Shown: in pieces, positions 7,844-16,325 of the stretch
Layout: each line of letters begins with the position of its first letter
Position numbering within the stretch: the stretch's first letter is position 1
Origin: Saprospira grandis
Lineage (GTDB): Bacteria > Bacteroidota > Bacteroidia > Chitinophagales > Saprospiraceae
NCBI RefSeq assembly: GCF_027594745.1
Contig: NZ_CP110854.1
Span: 3,179,501 to 3,243,500 of the forward strand
Direction of reading: 5' to 3'
Length of the DNA: 64,000 bases
Notes under the pieces: model-generated
What the model saw: the letters and a program-made list of their open reading frames with translations, nothing else
What the model was told of the DNA's origin: nothing
Database searches by the model: none
Program-made: the position numbers and the translations under genes

Positions 7844-8708
7844 CAGCTTGTTTTTTTTGCAATTTGTAGATAGCCCGCCAAAAGTAGAGGTTTAATTTGA
7901 TGAGTAGGTAGAAGAGAAAGGCAAAGGGGCGGAGCAGTTGAAAAAATATATTTTTGCGTAGGGAGATGGCTGGGGTATAGAGGTTAAAAAGGCCGTAGTA
8001 GAGTTTTGTTTGGTAGTTGAGGACCACTTTTCCATCTTGTTGATATTGTTCAAAGAGGATGCGCAGGCCTTTTCGGGCGCGTTCGTATTCTTCTTGTTCT
8101 AGGCCAAAGGCTTGGGGGCAAGCTTGGTAGTGGGCTTCTAGCAGGGGCCAATCGAGTCGGAGCTGATTGGCAAAGCTTTGGGCTTTGTAGTTGCTGGGGT
8201 AGAGTTGGTCAAAGTTTTCTGTTTGGGGGAGGTGGGGGTAGCTATTGGGGCCATGTAGTTGTCTGAAAAACTGGCTAAAGGCCCAAGAAAAGCTGCGTTC
8301 ATTTTGGTCTTCTAGTTCGTGTCTCAAGACAAAAACATAGCTATTGAGGCGAAGCAGGCGTTGGAGTTCTTTTTTCCAGGCGGCAGGGGAGCTGGGCAGG
8401 GGGTCTAGAATACAGACCATATCGATACTGTCATCATCTAGGGGAAGTTGGGCCAAATCGCCTTTTTGCATCCATATTTCTTGGCTGGGGTCTAGTTCTT
8501 CGGCTAGGGAGATGGCGGCTTGATCGGGCAAGAGCAGGCAAAGCAGATGCAGGCGTTTTTTCCAATGCTTAATAAGTTGTAGGGCATCGGCACCGACACA
8601 AAGGGCTAGGTAGCGGCGAGAAATCTGCAGTTCTTCGGTTAGGAAGTCGAAAAGGCTGATCGGGATTTTGGGGTGGGCCATCAGTTGGGCCCGATAGTTC
8701 TTGGCCAT
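7836..8708 (-). CDS. Class I SAM-dependent methyltransferase-like protein
   Basis: 290 residues. A Rossmann-type methyltransferase core is suggested by YLALCVGADALQLI (motif I region, about 33-46), the QKGDLAQLPLDDDSIDMVCILDPL stretch (about 80-105) and LQRLLRLNSYVFVLRH. Motif I lacks the usual GxGxG pattern, so SAM binding is not certain. The C-terminus has a hydrophobic segment (NIFFQLLRPFAFLFYLLIKLNLYFW), perhaps a membrane anchor. The start codon directly follows the stop codon of the glycosyltransferase gene, so it may modify a surface glycan. Confidence 0.6.
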   Translation of the reverse strand: MAKNYRAQLMAHPKIPISLFDFLTEELQISRRYLALCVGADALQLIKHWKKRLHLLCLLLPDQAAISLAEELDPSQEIWMQKGDLAQLPLDDDSIDMVCILDPLPSSPAAWKKELQRLLRLNSYVFVLRHELEDQNERSFSWAFSQFFRQLHGPNSYPHLPQTENFDQLYPSNYKAQSFANQLRLDWPLLEAHYQACPQAFGLEQEEYERARKGLRILFEQYQQDGKVVLNYQTKLYYGLFNLYTPAISLRKNIFFQLLRPFAFLFYLLIKLNLYFWRAIYKLQKKQADD

Positions 8709-10721
8709 TTAGTCTTGTTTTTGAGTAGATGGCAGCGGCTGGCTGCAGGACTGTGCTGGCTGTTTTTTTCGGCCCAATTTGCGCCAGTTTTCCCAGATTA
8801 GCCGAGCATCTTCTGACCAATAATAGTCTTTGGCATAAAATAGATTGATGCGGTGGAGGCTGTGTTCTTCATCGGGCAGTTGGGGCAGGCTATCGGCAGG
8901 GGAGAGGACCGAAGGGCGGAGCTTGGGCAGATGTTGTAGTTTGCTGTCTCCCTCGGCATAGCCCAGCCAGCTTTTTTGGCCCCAAAAAACAGCCCAAGCA
9001 TTGGCGATAAAGCCCAGGGGAGAGGCGCAGCTCCAAGCTAAAATAGGAGAAAAAAGCAGGAAAATGAAACTGCTGCTCAAATCCAACAGCCTTTTGTTGC
9101 GTTTGGCCATGGTTTCGGCAATCTTGAAACCCAGCTCTAGGGTGTAGAGGTCGCCTGCCGAGTTTTTGGAGTTGGAGCCCACAATGCTCAGGCTGTCTTC
9201 GGCTACTATTTTATAGGCGACTTCTGGTCCCAAGCGGTTCATCCAATAAATAATTTGCTCGGCCCGCAGGTCTTTGGCGCAAAAGATAATCTCTTTGATT
9301 TTATAGATTTGGACCAGCTCTTCTAGTTGGTAGATCGCCCCCAAAAACTGCTTGAAATCGGCCTCAGATTCGCTAGGCGCTACGGTGCCAATGAGGTTAT
9401 TTTGCACTCTAGCTTTATAAAGTAGGCGCTGCACGCGCTCGCTTTCCGACAAGCTGCCCAAAATGACTACATTATGCAGTTGTTGGCCTTGTTCTAAAGG
9501 CCCCTTACCCAAAAGGGCCAGTAGGTAGCGCCAGCTCCAACTGCTGCCAATGGCCCAAATTGTGCCCAGCACAATCAGCATACGAGAGGCCCGAAGATGG
9601 GAGGGCAAAAAACCATAAACCGCCGCAATGAGCAGGCTGCCCAAGGCAAAGCCCGAGACCAGTTGTCCCGCCTTGAGCTTTTGATCATAGACCCCACGAA
9701 AAAAGGCGGTAGTCAGCCAAATGCCTATATAAAGCGGATAGTTGAAGTAGATTAAGCTGGGCTTAAAGTAATCGGGATCATCAAAACGGAGATTGGCCCA
9801 AATATCTTTGAGCAAAAAGAGGCCTATAAAGATGAGCAAAGCATCCAATAATAAGGGGAATAAGCGCTTGCTCCAATTGGCCAAAAGCGTGAGGCTGGCC
9901 CGAAAATAAATGGCCGCCCGCAACATGCCCACATAAAGCCCAGCCTGAGGACCACCAAAATGCTTTTGGGCAAAAATAATCATGGCATTATAAAAGGTCT
10001 TGACATAATTCAAGCTGCCCTTTTTGGTGCTTTCTCCCTTATAATGAATAATGGTGGTGCCCGCAAAATAATAATTCTTATAGCCCGCTTGTACCACCCG
10101 ATAAGAGAGGTCAATATCTTCCCCATACATGAAAAAAGCCTCGTCCAAATAGCCGATTTGGTCCAAAACAGATTTGCGCAAAAGCATATAGGCCCCCGAA
10201 AGTACCTCAATTTCATGGGTCTCATCGGCGCTGAGGTAGCCCAAATGATAACGATTGAAGCGAGTGGATTTGGGAAAGAGCTTAGAGAGCCCAAAGGCTT
10301 TGTAAAAGGCCACTTCCGGACTAGGAAATCCCCGCTTAGATTCGGGCAAAAAACAGCCCTTGCCATCAATCATTTTTACGCCTAAACCGCCTGCTTCAGG
10401 ATGCGCATCCATAAAGGCCAAGGGAGCCGATAAACTATCTTCTCGGATGACGGTATCGGGGTTGAGCAAAAGCACATATTCCCCCTTGGCTTGCGCAATT
10501 GCTTGGTTGTTGGCCTTAGAAAAGCCCAAGTTTTGGCTATTGGCCATGAGCTTGACTTCAGGAAACTTCTCCCGCAACATTTGCACAGAATCATCTACTG
10601 AGTTGTTGTCTACCACAAAAACCTCTACGGCTAAGCCCTTGGCGGCCTTACGAACGGCCAAGAGCGCCTGCTCCAAAAAATATTTCACATTGTAGTTGAC
10701 AATGACAATGCTCAGTTTCAT
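8709..10721 (-). CDS. GT2 glycosyltransferase fused to a degenerate WbaP-like membrane domain
   Basis: About 670 residues, starting at the ATG at 10721 (MKLSIVIVNYNV). Residues 1-270 are a GT2 glycosyltransferase (SIVIVNYN, FVVDNNSVDDS, LLLNPDT, GEDIDLSYRV). Next come hydrophobic segments at about 290-400 and a Rossmann-like CoA-binding-type domain (VVILGSLSESERVQRLL, about 415-500). The last part begins like a bacterial sugar transferase (KRLLDLSSSFIFLLFSPIL) and later reads WGQKSWLGY, but the catalytic region normally between these is missing. The architecture suggests attachment of a sugar to a lipid-linked surface glycan. It sits between recR (7-nt gap) and the methyltransferase (0 nt). 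Confidence 0.8.
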   Translation of the reverse strand: MKLSIVIVNYNVKYFLEQALLAVRKAAKGLAVEVFVVDNNSVDDSVQMLREKFPEVKLMANSQNLGFSKANNQAIAQAKGEYVLLLNPDTVIREDSLSAPLAFMDAHPEAGGLGVKMIDGKGCFLPESKRGFPSPEVAFYKAFGLSKLFPKSTRFNRYHLGYLSADETHEIEVLSGAYMLLRKSVLDQIGYLDEAFFMYGEDIDLSYRVVQAGYKNYYFAGTTIIHYKGESTKKGSLNYVKTFYNAMIIFAQKHFGGPQAGLYVGMLRAAIYFRASLTLLANWSKRLFPLLLDALLIFIGLFLLKDIWANLRFDDPDYFKPSLIYFNYPLYIGIWLTTAFFRGVYDQKLKAGQLVSGFALGSLLIAAVYGFLPSHLRASRMLIVLGTIWAIGSSWSWRYLLALLGKGPLEQGQQLHNVVILGSLSESERVQRLLYKARVQNNLIGTVAPSESEADFKQFLGAIYQLEELVQIYKIKEIIFCAKDLRAEQIIYWMNRLGPEVAYKIVAEDSLSIVGSNSKNSAGDLYTLELGFKIAETMAKRNKRLLDLSSSFIFLLFSPILAWSCASPLGFIANAWAVFWGQKSWLGYAEGDSKLQHLPKLRPSVLSPADSLPQLPDEEHSLHRINLFYAKDYYWSEDARLIWENWRKLGRKKQPAQSCSQPLPSTQKQD

Positions 10722-10728
10722 GCTCAAT

Positions 10729-11337
10729 TTAGCTTTGTTTGTAGGGCAAACGGCCCAAAATAGAACGCCCTAAGGTCAGCTCATCCGCATATTCTAGCTC
10801 TCCACCAAAAGAAACCCCTCGGGCAATGGTCGAGATTTTAATCGTTTTGCCTTCTAGCTGCTTAGAAATATAATAAACGGTAGTATCGCCCTCAATGCTA
10901 GGGCTCAGGGCCATAATTAGCTCTTCTACCTCATCTTTTTCAATACGCTCTATCAAAGAGGCAATCTCAAGCTCGTCGGGGCCAACGCCATCAATGGGCG
11001 CAATGAGCCCCCCCAAAACATGATAAGTACCCTGAAATTGCTGGGTGTTTTCAATGGCCATGACCTCCTTGATGCTTTCTACCACACAAATAACTTGCTT
11101 GCTGCGGGCAGGCGATTGGCAGATGCTGCAGGTTTCTTGGTCCGAAATATTATGGCATTTTTGGCAAAACTGAATCTTTTGCTTCATATCGAGCAGGGCC
11201 TTGGCAAAATCAACCACCTCCTCTTCTTCGGCTTGCAAGAGGTGTAGGGCCAAACGAAGGGCCGTTTTGCGGCCAATACCCGGCAGTTTGCTAAAGGCTT
11301 GTACGCCTTCTTCTAATAGTTGAGAGGAAAGGGGCAT
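10729..11337 (-). CDS. recR: Recombination mediator protein RecR
   Basis: 202 residues, the usual RecR length. The N-terminal helix-hairpin-helix reads LPGIGRKTALRLALHLL. The zinc finger uses C58, C61, C70 and C73. The Toprim domain starts at QVICVVESIKEVMAIE and the C-terminal Walker-B-like part reads DELTLGRSILGRLPY. RecR works with RecO (and RecF) to load RecA on gapped DNA. It is the first gene of a minus-strand run with the glycosyltransferase and methyltransferase; cotranscription is implied by spacing only. Confidence 0.97.
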   Translation of the reverse strand: MPLSSQLLEEGVQAFSKLPGIGRKTALRLALHLLQAEEEEVVDFAKALLDMKQKIQFCQKCHNISDQETCSICQSPARSKQVICVVESIKEVMAIENTQQFQGTYHVLGGLIAPIDGVGPDELEIASLIERIEKDEVEELIMALSPSIEGDTTVYYISKQLEGKTIKISTIARGVSFGGELEYADELTLGRSILGRLPYKQS

Positions 11338-11424
11338 CGCTACTTTATTTCAAAGAAATTTTAGAATGGGCGCAAGATACAAAATTTGTAAGTTTTCTTT
11401 TTGTGCAGATCGAGGAGAAGAATT

Positions 11425-11757
11425 TGGGGCTGCCCCGCCCTGTGGGCGGGTCGGGCTGTGTCAGGGCTCGCAGGTCTGCTCGGCCCTGCGCCGCCAAAGG
11501 CGGCTGGGTCTGGCCTTCGGCCACCCTTATCCATCCCTCAGCCAAATAAGGCAGCGCTACGCGCCTTTTAATAATTAATTGGGCCGAAGCCGCCCGCCCA
11601 AAAGCAAAGCCCAGCCGATGAGCGGCCTACTTGCCTGTAGCAGGGCGGCGCAGCCGCCGACCCAGGGCTAAACGAAGTGCAGCCCGCAGGGCCGAGCAGG
11701 CCTGCGAGCTGCGAAAGGGAAGGACCCTAGGGCGCAAAGCGCCCTAGGGGAGGCCCC
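11425..11757. repeat. Inverted pair of GC-rich elements, copies E4a and E4b
   Basis: Fills most of the 433-base gap between recR and the M42 peptidase. E4a (plus, 11425-about 11566) begins GGGGCTGCCCC, uses the arm GCCGCC/GGCGGC and has the ATCCATCCCTCAGCC joint. E4b (minus, about 11581-11757) ends GGCCCC before an A-run and uses GGGCT/AGCCC arms. Heads point outward. Confidence 0.8.
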
Positions 11758-11770
11758 AAAAAATCATTCC

Positions 11771-12865
11771 TTAATGAAAATAGCGGAAATCATGCTGGTT
11801 TTCGATCTTCTGAAGACTTTCAAAAATGAGTTGAATCACATGCTTGACATCTTCCTTATGGGCCATCTCTACGGTGGTGTGCATATACTTGAGGGGCAGT
11901 GAAATAAGGGCCGAAGGCACGCCTGCATTGGAGTAGGCAAAGGCGTCGGTATCGGTGCCCGTCACTCTAGAAGAAGCCGAGCGTTGGAAGGGAATTTCCT
12001 TCTCTTGGGCCGCCTCAATAATCAGTTGGAGCAATTTGTTGTGCACCGCAGGGGCATAAGTGAGGTCGGGTCCATCTCCGCCCTTGATATCGCCATGTTT
12101 GGCAATGCTGACCAGAGGCGTATGGGTGTTGTGGCAAACATCGGTCACGATAGCCGCATGTGGTTTAATGCGGTTGGCAATCATTTGAGCACCACGGAGG
12201 CCTACTTCCTCCTGAACGGCATTGACGATATAGAGCGCAAAGGGCAATTTGACCTGCTCCTCATGCAGCAAACGGGCGACCTCGGCAATGCAGAAACCGC
12301 CCATGCGGTTATCGAGGGCGCGGCCCATATAAAAGCGGTCGTTGAGGACCTCAAACTCATCGTCGAAGGTAATCACACAACCCACATGAATGCCCATTTC
12401 TTCTACTTCTTCTTTAGAATCGGCTCCCACATCAATAAAAATATTGTCGAGCTTGGGGGCCAATTTAGCATCCTCGCCACGGCGAGTATGAATAGCGGGC
12501 CAGCCAAAAACGCCGCGGACAATCCCTTGGGGCGTATGGATATTGACACGTTTAGAGGGGGCAATCATATGGTCAGAACCGCCATTGCGAATCACTTTGA
12601 TGTAGCCTTCTTTGGTAATTTGATGCACAAACCAAGAGATTTCATCGGCATGGGCCTCAATGACCACACGGTAGTCGGCAGTGGGGTTGATCACACCCAC
12701 AACAGTACCATAATTATCGACAAAATAGTCATCGATATAGGGCTTAATATAATCTAGCCAAAGTTTTTGGCCAGGGGTTTCGAAGCCCGTAGGCGAAGCA
12801 TTGTTGAGGTATTTGGCCAAAAAATCTTCAGAAGTTGGCGTGATGATATTCATAAATTGTGACAT
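11771..12865 (-). CDS. M42 family aminopeptidase
   Basis: 364 residues, typical for M42 (tetrahedral aminopeptidase) enzymes. The first metal ligands are visible in VIEAHADEISW (H72, D74), the bridging region in GRALDNRMGG and the catalytic/ligand pair in NAVQEEVGLRGAQ. Later ligands lie in VTDVCH and in KYMHTTVEMAHKEDV. These two-metal enzymes remove N-terminal residues from peptides in the cytoplasm. No signal peptide is present. A second ATG four codons in (12853) is an alternative start. Confidence 0.9.
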   Translation of the reverse strand: MSQFMNIITPTSEDFLAKYLNNASPTGFETPGQKLWLDYIKPYIDDYFVDNYGTVVGVINPTADYRVVIEAHADEISWFVHQITKEGYIKVIRNGGSDHMIAPSKRVNIHTPQGIVRGVFGWPAIHTRRGEDAKLAPKLDNIFIDVGADSKEEVEEMGIHVGCVITFDDEFEVLNDRFYMGRALDNRMGGFCIAEVARLLHEEQVKLPFALYIVNAVQEEVGLRGAQMIANRIKPHAAIVTDVCHNTHTPLVSIAKHGDIKGGDGPDLTYAPAVHNKLLQLIIEAAQEKEIPFQRSASSRVTGTDTDAFAYSNAGVPSALISLPLKYMHTTVEMAHKEDVKHVIQLIFESLQKIENQHDFRYFH

Positions 12866-13127
12866 TTTGATGAGGCCCTTAGGGCCTTGATTTTTGATCT
12901 AAAACAAGCTTAAATATAAGCTTTTCCCGCTCATTGGCAAGGGCAGATAAAACAAAAAAATAAAGCCTTAGTTTGCAGCAGCTTAGGCGGCTATTGTAAA
13001 ATAAAAGTTAAGGAAACTTAAACTTTAAGACAATAGGGCTTTTAAAATCAAACAGAATAAATTATCTTGCTAAGGCAAATGAACCGCATATCAATTTGCG
13101 ATTTTAAAACCAAAACAGCAATCTATT

Positions 13128-14780
13128 ATGAGAATTCTACAACAGAAACTTTTTCTTTTTGCCTGCCTGCTTATGGGCTTCGGTCTATCTGCCCAGCAGT
13201 TGGAGCATCCCATGTTGGTAGAGGTCAACTCGCCCTCTAACTTGGCGGGCTCTTATATCTATGGTTATCAGTCGGATTGGGGACCTACCTCTTTGGCTGC
13301 AAATGTAACTGGACAGGCCGTTTGGGCCAGAACTGCAGTAGGCGATTCTATTTCTTGTGACTCTGTAGTCAATGATTTGACGGGCAAGATCGCCCTTGTT
13401 CGCCGTGGCGCTTGTAACTTTAGCCAAAAGGCCCTTAATGCACAAATTCAAGGAGCTATTGGTTGTGTGATTTGTAATAGCCAGCCCGGTGGTGGTGTAA
13501 TTAACATGGCCGGAGGTACTTTTGGTCCTCAGGTAAATATTCCCGCCGTTATGTTGAGCTATGAAGACTGTGAGCTTTTGGCCAATGCTATTACTGCTGG
13601 CGATTCTGTAAGCATGACTTTCCGTAAGCCTGCTATCGCTAATGCGGTAGGTACTTTTGCCTATGGTACGCCAGAGGACCATATCCAAACACTAGACGGA
13701 ATCAATGTAGATGTAATCAATGCTAGTGCTTCTTCTGCTAGTGCTACAGTTACCGCTATTGTAACTGATCCTGCTGGAGCTACTCAAACGTTGACAGAAA
13801 CCCTAACTATTGATGCAGATACTACTGTTAATGTAACTTTCACACAGACTTACACGCCTGTAGATACGGGGATGTATCAAATGGCTTTCTTTAGCTCTTT
13901 GGCTAATGATACTGTATTTGAAAACTTCCAGATCACTGAGCATAGCTTTATGCTAGATGAAGGCGATGAAGATGAGTTCACTTGGATCGGGGTAACTGAC
14001 CAAGGCTTTGCCGATGCTGGTTACCGCTTCGATATGGGTAACGCCTATATCGCTGGTCCCAATGGTGGTTCTGTAGCTTGGGCTTCTTTTGCCCTAGACA
14101 ATGGCTCTGAGTTTATTGGCCGTCCTTTCAATATCCTACTTTATGATATTACTGGCGCTACTGGTCAAGATGCAGATTACTCTACTTATACGCCTATCGC
14201 TGCTACTCAGCATATTATCACTGCTGCTGATACCCTACCCAATACGATCATCTCTGAGCGTTTGTTCGACATCAATAGCGGAGCCGATTCTGCTGTTTTG
14301 ACGGCCAACACTCAGTACCTCCTTGTGGTACAATACCAAGGGGATAGCACAATTCCCACTTCTCCTCGCTTTACTTATGGCGGAACTGGAGAGTTCATTA
14401 GCCTAGGTTCTACGGTATATACTGACCGTCTCTATCCTGGTGGATTTACTGGTGGCTACCGCCCCGTTATCCGTCTACATGAAGCTCCTTTCATGATGGG
14501 TTCTGCTGTAACGCCTGTAGCTCAATTGGACCAAAATAGCTTGGCTGTTTTCCCCAATCCTGCTAAGGACTACCTCAATATTCAGTTGTCTCTAGAGGAG
14601 CAAATGGATGCACAAATTAGCTTGATCGATATCCGTGGACAACGTCTTCAGGAAATTAGCTTGAATGGCGCTCAAAACCAAACAGAGCAAATCAATATCA
14701 ACGAATTGCCTGCTGGTGTCTACTTTATCCGCTTGGCCACTAGCCAAGGATTTACGGTTAAGCAGTTCATCAAGCAATAG
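13128..14780 (+). CDS. Secreted PA-domain protein with T9SS sorting domain
   Basis: 550 residues. A signal peptide (MRILQQKLFLFACLLMGFGLSAQ) is followed by a protease-associated (PA) domain at about 30-165 (KIALVRRGACNFSQKALNAQ, NIPAVMLSYED). Beta-rich Thr/Ala/Asp-rich regions follow, and a T9SS type A sorting domain occupies the last ~80 residues (VFPNPAKDYLNIQLS ... LPAGVYFIRL ... VKQFIKQ). It should pass the inner membrane by Sec and the outer membrane by T9SS. No protease domain is seen, so the PA domain may serve in binding. The gene is monocistronic and ends at a strong terminator. Codon use is less GCC/GGCC-rich than in neighbours, as often seen in highly expressed genes. Confidence 0.85.
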   Translation: MRILQQKLFLFACLLMGFGLSAQQLEHPMLVEVNSPSNLAGSYIYGYQSDWGPTSLAANVTGQAVWARTAVGDSISCDSVVNDLTGKIALVRRGACNFSQKALNAQIQGAIGCVICNSQPGGGVINMAGGTFGPQVNIPAVMLSYEDCELLANAITAGDSVSMTFRKPAIANAVGTFAYGTPEDHIQTLDGINVDVINASASSASATVTAIVTDPAGATQTLTETLTIDADTTVNVTFTQTYTPVDTGMYQMAFFSSLANDTVFENFQITEHSFMLDEGDEDEFTWIGVTDQGFADAGYRFDMGNAYIAGPNGGSVAWASFALDNGSEFIGRPFNILLYDITGATGQDADYSTYTPIAATQHIITAADTLPNTIISERLFDINSGADSAVLTANTQYLLVVQYQGDSTIPTSPRFTYGGTGEFISLGSTVYTDRLYPGGFTGGYRPVIRLHEAPFMMGSAVTPVAQLDQNSLAVFPNPAKDYLNIQLSLEEQMDAQISLIDIRGQRLQEISLNGAQNQTEQININELPAGVYFIRLATSQGFTVKQFIKQ

Positions 14781-14819
14781 TAGATAGATATTAAAAAGCT
14801 GTAGACAATAGCTTTCAGT

Positions 14820-14852
14820 GCCGCCTCCCGACAAAGGAGGCGGCTTTTTTTG
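14820..14852 (+). terminator. Rho-independent terminator of the PA-domain gene
   Basis: Perfect 9-bp GC-rich stem (GCCGCCTCC / GGAGGCGGC) with a 7-nt loop CGACAAA, followed by eight T. It lies 40 nt after the stop at 14780. Confidence 0.93.
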
Positions 14853-14903
14853 TGCCCTCTCTTTTTTTTAAGATATTCGCCCCCTAACCAAAATACAATA
14901 ACT

Positions 14904-15455
14904 GTGAAGTGGGTTTATTTTTTACGCCATGCCAAATCTTCTTGGGAACAGCCCGAACTAGACGATATTGATCGCCCGCTCAACCCCAGAGGAGAGGAGG
15001 CCGCCCAACTCATGGCCCAGTTGTTTAAGCGCAGAGAGCTGCCGCTGGACCATATTCTCTGCTCTCCAGCAGAACGCTGCCAACAAACGGCTCTGCATTT
15101 TTGCCAAGCCCTTAATCGCCCCGCTGGCGATATCGAAATTAGCTATCGCCTCTATGAGGCCGAGCTCCCACAGGTCTACCAACGCCTCCGAGAGTTGCCC
15201 AATCATATCAATAAGGTCCTTGTTGTGGGCCACAATACTAGCGCCACCAATTGGGTCAATGCCTTCAAGCCAACGCCCATAGATAACCAACCCACGGCTG
15301 GCCTGAGCCTAACCATTTTTAGTATCAATGATTGGCAGTTACTGGACCGCAGCAATGGAGAGTTTGCTTTTTGGGATTACCCCAAGCTCTATAAAAAGAA
15401 GTACCGACAACTAGATTTAGATCTACAGCCCCCCTTAGAAGAAAAAGAATTTTAG
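14904..15455 (+). CDS. SixA-like histidine phosphatase
   Basis: About 183 residues from the GTG at 14904 (VKWVYFLRHAKSSW). An upstream TTG frame would start inside the terminator and is rejected. The phosphohistidine motif RHAKSSW lies at the N-terminus, the second catalytic His in VVGHNTS, and the helper region in ILCSPAERCQQTA. SixA-type enzymes remove phosphate from histidine phosphotransfer proteins, but close relatives act on small molecules, so the substrate is open. It appears to be a stand-alone gene. Confidence 0.85.
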   Translation: MKWVYFLRHAKSSWEQPELDDIDRPLNPRGEEAAQLMAQLFKRRELPLDHILCSPAERCQQTALHFCQALNRPAGDIEISYRLYEAELPQVYQRLRELPNHINKVLVVGHNTSATNWVNAFKPTPIDNQPTAGLSLTIFSINDWQLLDRSNGEFAFWDYPKLYKKKYRQLDLDLQPPLEEKEF

Positions 15456-15464
15456 GAATCATTT

Positions 15465-15600
15465 GGGGCCCGCGGCCAACTAGCATTCAGCTAGTTGGCC
15501 GCCGCTATGCTGCGGGGCTCGCAAGTCTGCTCGGCCCTTCGCTGGCTGCGCCAGCTCGGTCTGGCCTTCGGCCACCCGCTCCGCAGCGCTGGGCCGCTCA
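15465..15600 (+). repeat. GC-rich element, subfamily III, copy E5
   Basis: Head GGGGCCCGCGGCC with an AACTAGC/GCTAGTT hairpin, then a CGCTATGCTGCGGGGCTCGCA joint, the core, CTGGC/GCCAG arms, the GGCC-TTC-GGCC hairpin and the tail CCGCAGCGCTGGGCC in place of CATCCCTCAGCC. The same variant head and tail are in copies 43628-43770 and 55121-55263. Confidence 0.8.
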
Positions 15601-15866
15601 ACTTTAGTTTTTTCTTTGGCCCTTCTTCTCCGGCCGAATAACTCAATGTATATAAACTCAGTCTTAGGCTAATAGGTATTTAACTAGTCCCTCAGCTTTT
15701 TCTTGGGTGTTTGAATTGAGGGGAAGGGTAGTAGGGAGGGGGGAGTTTTAGCTTGTCTCTAGGCAGGGAATGGCTAAGCAGAAAATTAAGTGCAAAAAAG
15801 AACTTCTATACTTAGTGGGCTGGGCTGAAGCCTAGGGCTATGAGATATTGTTTAACCTCTTGGGAT
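15601..15866. other. Gene-free stretch before leader A
   Basis: No credible ORF, RNA gene or terminator recognised. It holds purine-rich and AT-rich sequence (for example around 15715-15750) and forms part of a 1576-base gap between the SixA-like gene and the cytochrome oxidase gene. Confidence 0.5.
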
Positions 15867-16135
15867 CTGTTTAAAATTTTGTGTCTGCTCTTTCCTGCGC
15901 CCAGGGACAAGCCCCTAGGCTAGCTTTTTTAGACAGCCCTCTAAAGAGGGCCTTTGGATAAGGTTCTTCTCTTCGATAACAACTGAACAAGGCCTTGTAT
16001 ATCAATAGTTGAGGCCCTCACAGAGGGCTGACTCCATTGGATTAGCCTAGGGGCTTGTCCCTGGGCGACTATTGGCCAAATCCCAACTACTTAGAGGCCA
16101 AAATTTTATTCTAATACACAAAATCCTGAACAGGC
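15867..16135 (+). other. Array leader, copy A (conserved with 55620-55738)
   Basis: Two parts match the reverse complement of 55620-55738. Bases 15867-15921 match 55684-55738 at 50 of 55 positions. Bases 16066-16132 begin with an exact 17-base match (CGACTATTGGCCAAATC) and stay similar. Between them is an extra segment of about 120 bp bounded by a perfect 25-bp inverted repeat (15898-15922 and 16043-16067). It also holds inner inverted arms (CAGCCCTCT / AGAGGGCTG), so the whole could fold as a long hairpin. It directly precedes the tandem array at 16193. No coding capacity is evident. Confidence 0.8.
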
Positions 16136-16192
16136 CCTCTTTACTGTTGCTATGCAGTAGTTGTACTGCTCGTATGCGGTCCTTTACTGTAT

Positions 16193-16280
16193 GATATAGG
16201 TGGTCAAAGTCCTCCATATAGGTTATGGAAGTCCATGATATAGGTTGTGGAAGTCCATGATATAGGTTGTAGGACCCCAA
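16193..16280 (+). repeat. Four tandem 22-bp repeats (start of array A)
   Basis: Copies begin at 16193, 16215, 16237 and 16259, an exact 22-bp period. The consensus is close to GATATAGGTTGTGGAAGTCC followed by AT. The copies degenerate toward the leader (first copy) and run into the hairpin at 16272-16312. Confidence 0.9.
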
Positions 16281-16312
16281 ATAGACGTCCCAGGACGTCT
16301 ATTTGGGGGTCC
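16272..16312 (+). other. Strong palindrome inside array A
   Basis: Arms of 19 and 20 nt (GGACCCCAAATAGACGTCC and its complement with one extra base) flank a CA loop. It marks the switch from the 22-bp repeats to the 65-bp repeats and contains the GACGTC core seen in every later unit. No T-run follows, so it is not a normal terminator. Confidence 0.85.
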
Positions 16313-16325
16313 CTAGACGTATCTA

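Noticed and set aside
11984..12757. 257-residue plus-strand ORF opposite the M42 peptidase
   Set aside because: The M42 gene on the other strand has all metal ligands; the opposite frame has no recognisable domain.
16047..16280. ORF of 77 residues on the minus strand over the array start
   Set aside because: It lies across the leader and the 22-bp repeats, has no family resemblance, and its reading follows from repeat composition.
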